Below, one piece after another: positions 5,443-5,641 of a DNA stretch of 5,641 nt. Under the pieces are notes generated by a model, which made no database searches, was not told the DNA's origin, and was given only the letters and a program-made list of their open reading frames with translations. The stretch comes from an uncultured Oscillospiraceae bacterium. Its GTDB lineage: Bacteria; Bacillota; Clostridia; Oscillospirales; Oscillospiraceae. The DNA lies in NCBI GenBank assembly GCA_934675115.1, contig CAKUPH010000112.1, positions 1 to 5,641 on the forward strand. The letters run 5' to 3'. The position numbers and the translations under genes are program-made. Position 1 is the stretch's first letter. Every line of letters starts with the position of its first letter.

Positions 5443-5641
5443 AACACTGACACGGAAAACCTTGTCCTCGTGGTTTTTAGAGGACTGGATCAGCGTGTTT
5501 TCGATATTTTCCGTGCCTTGCTTAAAATTTGCGGCGTCCTCCGTTTCTGCGGGGAGCGTGCCGTAGCGCAGCAGCGTGTCGATGTCGGATTGGAGCTTGA
5601 TCTCCAGATGATCTTCATAGACGAGAATTTTGTCGATCAGC
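5431..5641 (-). CDS. Large serine recombinase, C-terminal end (partial)
   Basis: The minus-strand frame is open from the window edge with no stop and continues into the spoVT fragment, so one protein of at least 217 residues ends at 4987. The first 30 residues in view (LIDKILVYED, then HLEIKLQSDIDTLLRYG) match the pattern near the C-terminus of large serine recombinases from Clostridia, where a short beta segment precedes a variable tail. The following QSSKNHEDKVFRVSVISN leads into the SpoVT-like GDPLEI. The catalytic resolvase domain, the zinc-ribbon domain and the start lie outside the window. The enzyme would integrate and excise its element. Its position exactly at the junction is normal, since such genes commonly sit at an element's end. 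The family call rests on a short stretch and is probable, not certain. Confidence 0.72.
5431..5641. mobile_element. Edge of an integrative element inserted in spoVT
   Basis: A site-specific recombinase end abuts an interrupted host gene, and hand-counted GC is about 50% for 5441-5640 against about 68% in the adjoining spoVT part. Together these indicate that an integrated element (prophage, conjugative transposon or small intervening element) begins here and extends beyond the window. Its size and cargo are unknown, and the N-terminal half of spoVT should lie at its far end. Confidence 0.55.

Noticed and set aside
5425..5641. Frameshift hiding the true SpoVT N-terminus upstream.
   Set aside because: I translated the frame through to 5641. 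It is open and recombinase-like, and I did not recognise the SpoVT N-terminal pattern in the bases before the junction.

Overview
The window is a high-GC stretch of a Firmicutes chromosome, most likely a gut-type Clostridia/Oscillospiraceae-like spore-former lineage. The evidence is strong AGGAGG-type ribosome binding sites, a Gram-positive pst operon ending in phoU, a lipoprotein PstS, a SpoVT homologue, and hand-counted GC of about 65-68% in the genes. The genus is inference.

Layout, with all recognised genes on the minus strand and so read from high to low coordinates: (1) 5431-5641 is the C-terminal end of a large serine recombinase, cut by the window edge. (2) It continues in frame, with no stop, into 4987-5433, the C-terminal 148 residues of the sporulation regulator SpoVT. 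The N-terminal DNA-binding part of SpoVT is missing. (3) 4938-4969 is a good intrinsic terminator. (4) 4739-4937 is the pstS control region, crowded with TTTACA/TGTAAA hexamers that look like a PhoP box, plus candidate -10 elements. (5) 534-4738 is a complete five-gene phosphate operon, pstS-pstC-pstA-pstB-phoU, with 86, 4, 14 and 15 bp between genes. (6) 1-533 has no convincing gene but is packed with nested and serial inverted repeats.

PstS captures phosphate outside the membrane, PstC and PstA form the channel, PstB powers it, and PhoU links transporter state to phosphate signalling. Expression is probably induced by phosphate starvation through the hexamers upstream of pstS. A hairpin between pstS and pstC could give more PstS than membrane parts. 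An AT-rich patch inside pstB could supply a secondary phoU promoter.

The most striking point is the recombinase-SpoVT junction. An integrative element appears to have inserted into the conserved GDPLEI codons of spoVT, so that its recombinase ends in host SpoVT sequence. This resembles the known sporulation-gene interruptions (the sigK skin element, spsM/SP-beta), but with spoVT as target. The second notable point is the structured non-coding region downstream of phoU.
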